Both the position numbers and the translations under genes were made by a program. A stretch of 64,000 bases of DNA from NCBI GenBank assembly GCA_964482435.1, contig CAYZXL010000010.1, positions 55,371-119,370 on the forward strand, in the 5' to 3' direction. The notes beneath the pieces were generated by a model. That model was not told the DNA's origin, did no database searches, and saw only the letters and a list, made by a program, of their open reading frames with translations. The number at the start of each line of letters is the position of its first letter. The first letter of the stretch is position 1. Below, in pieces: positions 61,012-64,000 of the stretch. Source of the stretch: CAYZXL01 sp964482435. Its GTDB lineage: Bacteria > Auribacterota > JABMQX01.

Positions 61012-61878
61012 TCAGTCCATCACAAACGTTTTGGCTGCTTTGACCACTCCGGCAATTGGACCCGTATCCACCGAAATCTCCAGCCTATGCCTCCCGGCAG
61101 GGACATGGACAGAATAGCCCCCTTTCACCTCTTCCGCAACTCCGAGCTTATCCAGGCTAACCTCCTCAGAATGAACGACTTTCCCCTGACGGTCAGTTAT
61201 GTCGACTCGGGCAGGCAAAGCCTCGCCGCCTTTCGTGCATTCAATGCCGCCCGCGCGCGACGTCAGATAGGAAACTATTAGTATGTTCCCTTCCTTTTCC
61301 CGGTCCTGTCTGACGGAGACCACAATCTCGGGCTTGCCCAGCAATGGGGTAACAAGAGTCGTTTCTGTCCTCTCCGCTGGGTTCAGCTCCGAATCGAAGG
61401 AGCATTTCCACTCGCCCCCGCCGTCCTTTGCCACGATTTCCACCGACATCTCGAAAGACCGGCTCGGCTCCGCCCTCAAGAGGCCAAAAAAGCGGGTTGG
61501 TCTGAATTCGCTGTACGAAACGCTAAGCTCCCAGACCTTCTCGACGCCTTTCTCCTTTTCGCCTTCGCGGACAACGATGGCAGGGAACCAGCACTCCGAA
61601 GACCCTTCCTCCTTTGTCACATCGCCCTCTACCGGCTTGTCGTCAGTCAGGTCGCCGTTGAGGTTGACATCCGCATAAATCCTGTCGTAGCCCTTTCCCG
61701 TGCCCGCGGACTCGTGGAAAACCATCGTTAGGACCTTCGTAATCTCCTCACCCAGGGCGAGATACGCATACAATGGCTTTTGCGACGCGTAGCTCGGCTC
61801 CTTCACTCGCTCGGCACGCAAGGACGCTGTCATGCCAAGCCACGCGATAGCTGCCGTCGCGAATATCAGTCCCCTCAC
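61012..61878 (-). CDS. exported paralogue B, Sec and Cys replaced
   Basis: A 288-residue member of the array whose frame is open to its true end. The signal peptide and YADVNLNGDLTDD calcium-like motif are kept. At the position aligned to Sec it has E249 and at the Cys position G253 (KLGVAEEVKGGYSVHVPAG), and the downstream hairpin is absent. The last 39 residues otherwise match the read-through tails of the other copies. Loss of both redox residues suggests a structural or regulatory role. GTG start with GGGAGG upstream, overlapping the copy C stop as GTGA. Confidence 0.93.
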   Translation of the reverse strand: MRGLIFATAAIAWLGMTASLRAERVKEPSYASQKPLYAYLALGEEITKVLTMVFHESAGTGKGYDRIYADVNLNGDLTDDKPVEGDVTKEEGSSECWFPAIVVREGEKEKGVEKVWELSVSYSEFRPTRFFGLLRAEPSRSFEMSVEIVAKDGGGEWKCSFDSELNPAERTETTLVTPLLGKPEIVVSVRQDREKEGNILIVSYLTSRAGGIECTKGGEALPARVDITDRQGKVVHSEEVSLDKLGVAEEVKGGYSVHVPAGRHRLEISVDTGPIAGVVKAAKTFVMD

Positions 61879-62732
61879 TGGATCCTCACCTCCCTCGAGC
61901 CTTTCAGAAGGCCCCCCAGTGGTCCACTGTCAACGCTTACCTCCACGGTGTACTTCCCTTTCGGTATTCGCACGGAATACCCGCATCTTCCGCCTCACCC
62001 AAACTTCAGTTTCTCTGAGCTGACATCCTCGGAATGAACGGTCTTTCCATCCTCATTTCTGATCAGGACGTGGGCTATTGTCGGCTGTTCGCCCCTGCTA
62101 CACGTGAGAGATTTTCCTCCTGCACGCAAATAAGCGGCGATTCCTGTATGGCCTTCCTTTTCCTGGTCCGGCTTGGTGAGGAGCATCAAGGCCGGTTTTC
62201 CGCCGAAGTCAGCGGCTGGCACTCCCTCCGGCTTTTCCACGGGGTACAGGGTCTCTAAAAAAGAACACTCCCACACCGCCGATTCATCTTTCAGCCTTAC
62301 TTTAGCCGCAAAGGAGAACCTCCGGTCCATTCGCTCTCCCTGTCCCATGCCGTATTGCACGTAACTGATGGTGATCACCCAGGGTTTGTCAACTCCTTTC
62401 CCCCTCTCGTTGTACGGAACAGGAGGTTCTACGGCGGGGAAGCTGCAAATCAGGGTGCCGTCCGTCCTCCGAATCGCCCCTTTTATCACTTCGTCATCCG
62501 TCAGGTCGCCATTGAGGTTGAAATCGGCGTAGAGTGTATCGTAGCCTTTCCCGGTGCCCTCCGACTCGTCGAGGACGAGTTCCAGGACCTTCGTATATGC
62601 CTCGTCGAGGACCATGAAAGCGTACAGCGGCTTCTGCGAGCGATAGGAAGGCTCTTTGGTCGCCCCCAAAAGGCTGGACATCGTCGGGGCCAGGAGCACG
62701 AAGGCCACGGCCCCGGTAATCAGCTTTCTCAC
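61875..62732 (-). CDS. exported selenoprotein, array copy C (UGA at 61995-61997 read as Sec)
   Basis: A 285-residue protein with Sec at 246 and C250. It has a signal peptide and the YADFNLNGDLTDD motif, and ends FG-U-GGRCGYSVRIPKGKY plus 24 more residues. The read-through stop TGA overlaps the GTG of copy B by 4 bases. The Shine-Dalgarno of copy B (GGGAGGTGAGG) is inside this tail. A conventional call stopping at 61995 would leave that tail as a puzzling 120-base gap. Confidence 0.88.
61963..61997 (-). promoter_or_regulatory. UGA-Sec codon and SECIS-like hairpin of copy C
   Basis: Same architecture as copy A: UGA, 13 bases, GGUAUUC-CGUGC-GAAUACC. The stem and its flanks are nearly identical in nucleotide sequence to copy A although the rest of the genes differ, which argues for selection at RNA level. 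Confidence 0.82.
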
Positions 62733-63604
62733 GGGACGTTCACCTCCTTCGAGCTCTTCATCGGGCCACCAAGAGGTCCTGTGTCAACGCTCACCTCAAC
62801 CATATAATTTCCCTTCGGTATTCGCACGGAATACCCGCATGTTCCGCCTCACCCGAAAACCATCTTGCCTAATTCCACATCCTCCGAGTGAACAGCTTTT
62901 CCTTCCTTGTCCTTTATCTCGACGTGAGCCTTCACTGGCGGGCCAGCTTTCGAGCAGGTGAATCCGGTCTCACCAAGACTCAGGGAGGCGGCGATTCCGG
63001 TATTGCCCTTCTTTCGCGGGTCCGGTTTTGTGTCAACCTGGAACGTGCATTTGCCTCGAAAGGCGAAAGGTCTCACATCGGCCAAACGCTCGGCGGGTTC
63101 CAGTGGACTCACGAACGAATAGACCCACTCTTTCCCGGCATCGTCTTTCAGCTTGAGCTTCCCCACAAATGAGCCGGACCGCAGTGTTTCTCCGGGCAGA
63201 AGGCCCAGAAGCCTCCTTCTGGTGAACTGATAGGACTGGATAACAAGCTCCCAGGGCTTTTCGACCCCTTTTGCCTTTTCGTTGTATAGAACGCCGACGG
63301 CTATCGGAGGGAAAGAATAGATTGTGTAAGGCCCGCTCTTTTCAAGCTTTCCCCTTATCATTGCGTCATCTGTGAGGTCGCCGTTGAGGTTCAGGTCAGA
63401 ATAGACCGTGTCATAGCCTTTGCCTGTGCCCTGCGACTCATCGAACGCGAGGGTCAGTGTCTTGCTTCCGGCCTCGTCCAGGATGAGCTTTGCGTAGAGT
63501 GGCTTAGCGGATGAGTAGGCAGGTTCCTTGACTGGCTCGGCCAGACACCACGGTCCCAGGCTCAAAGCCACCACGAGCGCAACCAGTCCAATTCCCTTTC
63601 TCAT
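62729..63604 (-). CDS. exported selenoprotein, array copy D (UGA at 62849-62851 read as Sec)
   Basis: A 291-residue protein with Sec at 252 and C256 (FG-U-GGTCGYSVRIPKG). Signal peptide about 1-22; YSDLNLNGDLTDD motif present. The 39-residue tail ends in TGA, which overlaps the GTG start of copy C by 4 bases, and carries the perfect AAGGAGGTGA Shine-Dalgarno of copy C. Start is ATG at 63604, overlapping the read-through stop of copy E. Confidence 0.88.
62817..62851 (-). promoter_or_regulatory. UGA-Sec codon and SECIS-like hairpin of copy D
   Basis: The same UGA-13-base-stem layout with GGUAUUC-CGUGC-GAAUACC. The linker differs by one codon from copies A and C (Thr for Arg before the Cys), but the stem and loop are unchanged. 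Confidence 0.82.
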
Positions 63605-64000
63605 TGGAAGGTCACCTCCTTTAAGCTCCTGACTACACCAGCGAGTGGGCCCGTGTCAACAGTCGCTTCCACCGTGTAATCTCCCTTTGGTATCCGCACG
63701 GAATACCCGCATGTTCCCTCTCACCCGAAGGTGAATTTGTCGAGTGCTGCGTCACCTTGATGCACTACCTTTCCGTCGGAGGTCTTAATCTCCACGTGGG
63801 CGTTTATAGGGGGGTTGGTCTGGAAGCGAGCTTGAGTAGCCGCGCATCCGCAACCAGCGCTCTGAACTGCGCCGCCTGCCGGGCTTTGCTTCTCGCCTTC
63901 CGCATCCGACAGGTCAAATGCGATTCCGAGGTTTCCTTTCTTCACCTCATCCGGCTTGGTGCTGATCGCCACTTCCGGCTTGCGAGGAAAACTCGCCACA
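63601..64000 (-). CDS. exported-type selenoprotein, array copy E, partial (UGA at 63721-63723)
   Basis: Only the C-terminal part lies in the window; the 5' end is beyond 64000. It has the family DKFTFG-U-EGTCGYSVRIPKG ending and the exact 39-residue tail to TGA, which overlaps the ATG of copy D. Upstream of the Sec it has an extra segment with SAGCGCAAT, adding three more thiol-type residues not seen in copies A-D. GGNLGIAF-type sequence (KKGNLGIAFDLSD) matches the KKGN-x-GIAA segment of the other copies. Confidence 0.85.
63689..63723 (-). promoter_or_regulatory. UGA-Sec codon and SECIS-like hairpin of copy E
   Basis: UGA, 13 bases, then GGUAUUC-CGUGC-GGAUACC. One arm has changed by a single base relative to the other copies, turning a U-A pair into a U-G wobble, so the stem is kept. 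Confidence 0.8.

Noticed and set aside
60193..63723. UGA codons as the true ends of the array genes
   Set aside because: All four frames continue for exactly 39 conserved codons, three of them to a 4-base overlap with the next gene, and paralogue B has the same tail with sense codons.
60073..64000. UGA reassigned to Trp or Gly throughout the genome
   Set aside because: Many genes here, including nqrA, selD and the extended array genes themselves, end in UGA in tight overlaps with following genes, so UGA is a normal stop elsewhere.
60073..64000. Array genes as frameshifted pseudogenes
   Set aside because: Four independent copies share the same UGA position with intact frames on both sides; random decay would not do this.

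Overview
The window looks like a GC-rich, anaerobic or microaerobic, Gram-negative bacterium of the Planctomycetota or a related lineage. This is inferred from gene content, not from a marker gene. The signs are a sodium-pumping NADH:quinone reductase, system II cytochrome c maturation, many Tat-exported Gfo/Idh/MocA-, AKR- and DUF1080-type sugar proteins, ThuA domains, multihaem cytochromes and many GTG/TTG starts. No rRNA, CRISPR array, prophage or insertion sequence was seen. The only tRNA is tRNA-Sec.

Layout. 291-1598: a Tat-exported Gfo/Idh/MocA oxidoreductase. 1852-7808: a complete nqrABCDEF operon ending in a ferritin-like gene; its NqrA carries an RnfC-like 2x[4Fe-4S] tail. 8063-9328: an exported ADP-ribosylglycohydrolase-fold protein. 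9602-19183: a minus-strand surface-glycan cluster (three glycosyltransferases, two methyltransferases, deacetylase, acyltransferase, CapK/PaaK-like ligase). 19838-24315: cytochrome c maturation, with a 1061-residue ResB that has a beta-propeller-like insert, plus CcsA. 24385-31167: a TetR-controlled RND efflux operon ending in a small PII-like gene. 31340-46932: an aldo/keto reductase, a tandem-repeat protein, ThuA, a large FN3 protein, ThuA-DUF1080, an isomerase-like TIM barrel, three Tat-exported AKR-fold proteins and two tetrahaem cytochromes, one fused to DUF1080. This set fits oxidative processing of sugars through 3-keto intermediates at the cell envelope. 46968-53381: membrane Fe-S protein, BadF/HgdC-type activator ATPase, three 2-hydroxyacyl-CoA dehydratase-family subunits and a methyltransferase. 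53623-54573: an outer-membrane DUF3034-like protein.

The most striking part is 54721-64000, a selenocysteine island. Reading down the minus strand, selA, selD (fused to an AhpD-like domain), selB and the tRNA-Sec gene selC form one operon. Directly upstream lies a tandem array of five paralogous exported proteins. Four of the five carry an in-frame UGA followed by exactly 39 more codons of a conserved C-terminal tail, a Cys four residues after the UGA, and a conserved hairpin right after the UGA that fits a bacterial SECIS element. The fifth paralogue is a natural control: it has the same tail with no UGA, no Cys and no hairpin. Three of the read-through ORFs end in a 4-base stop/start overlap with the next gene, whose Shine-Dalgarno lies inside the read-through tail. 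Stopping at the UGA would miss the true gene ends. This appears to be an unrecognised family of exported U-x3-C selenoproteins encoded beside its own decoding machinery. The last copy runs off the window end, so the array may continue.
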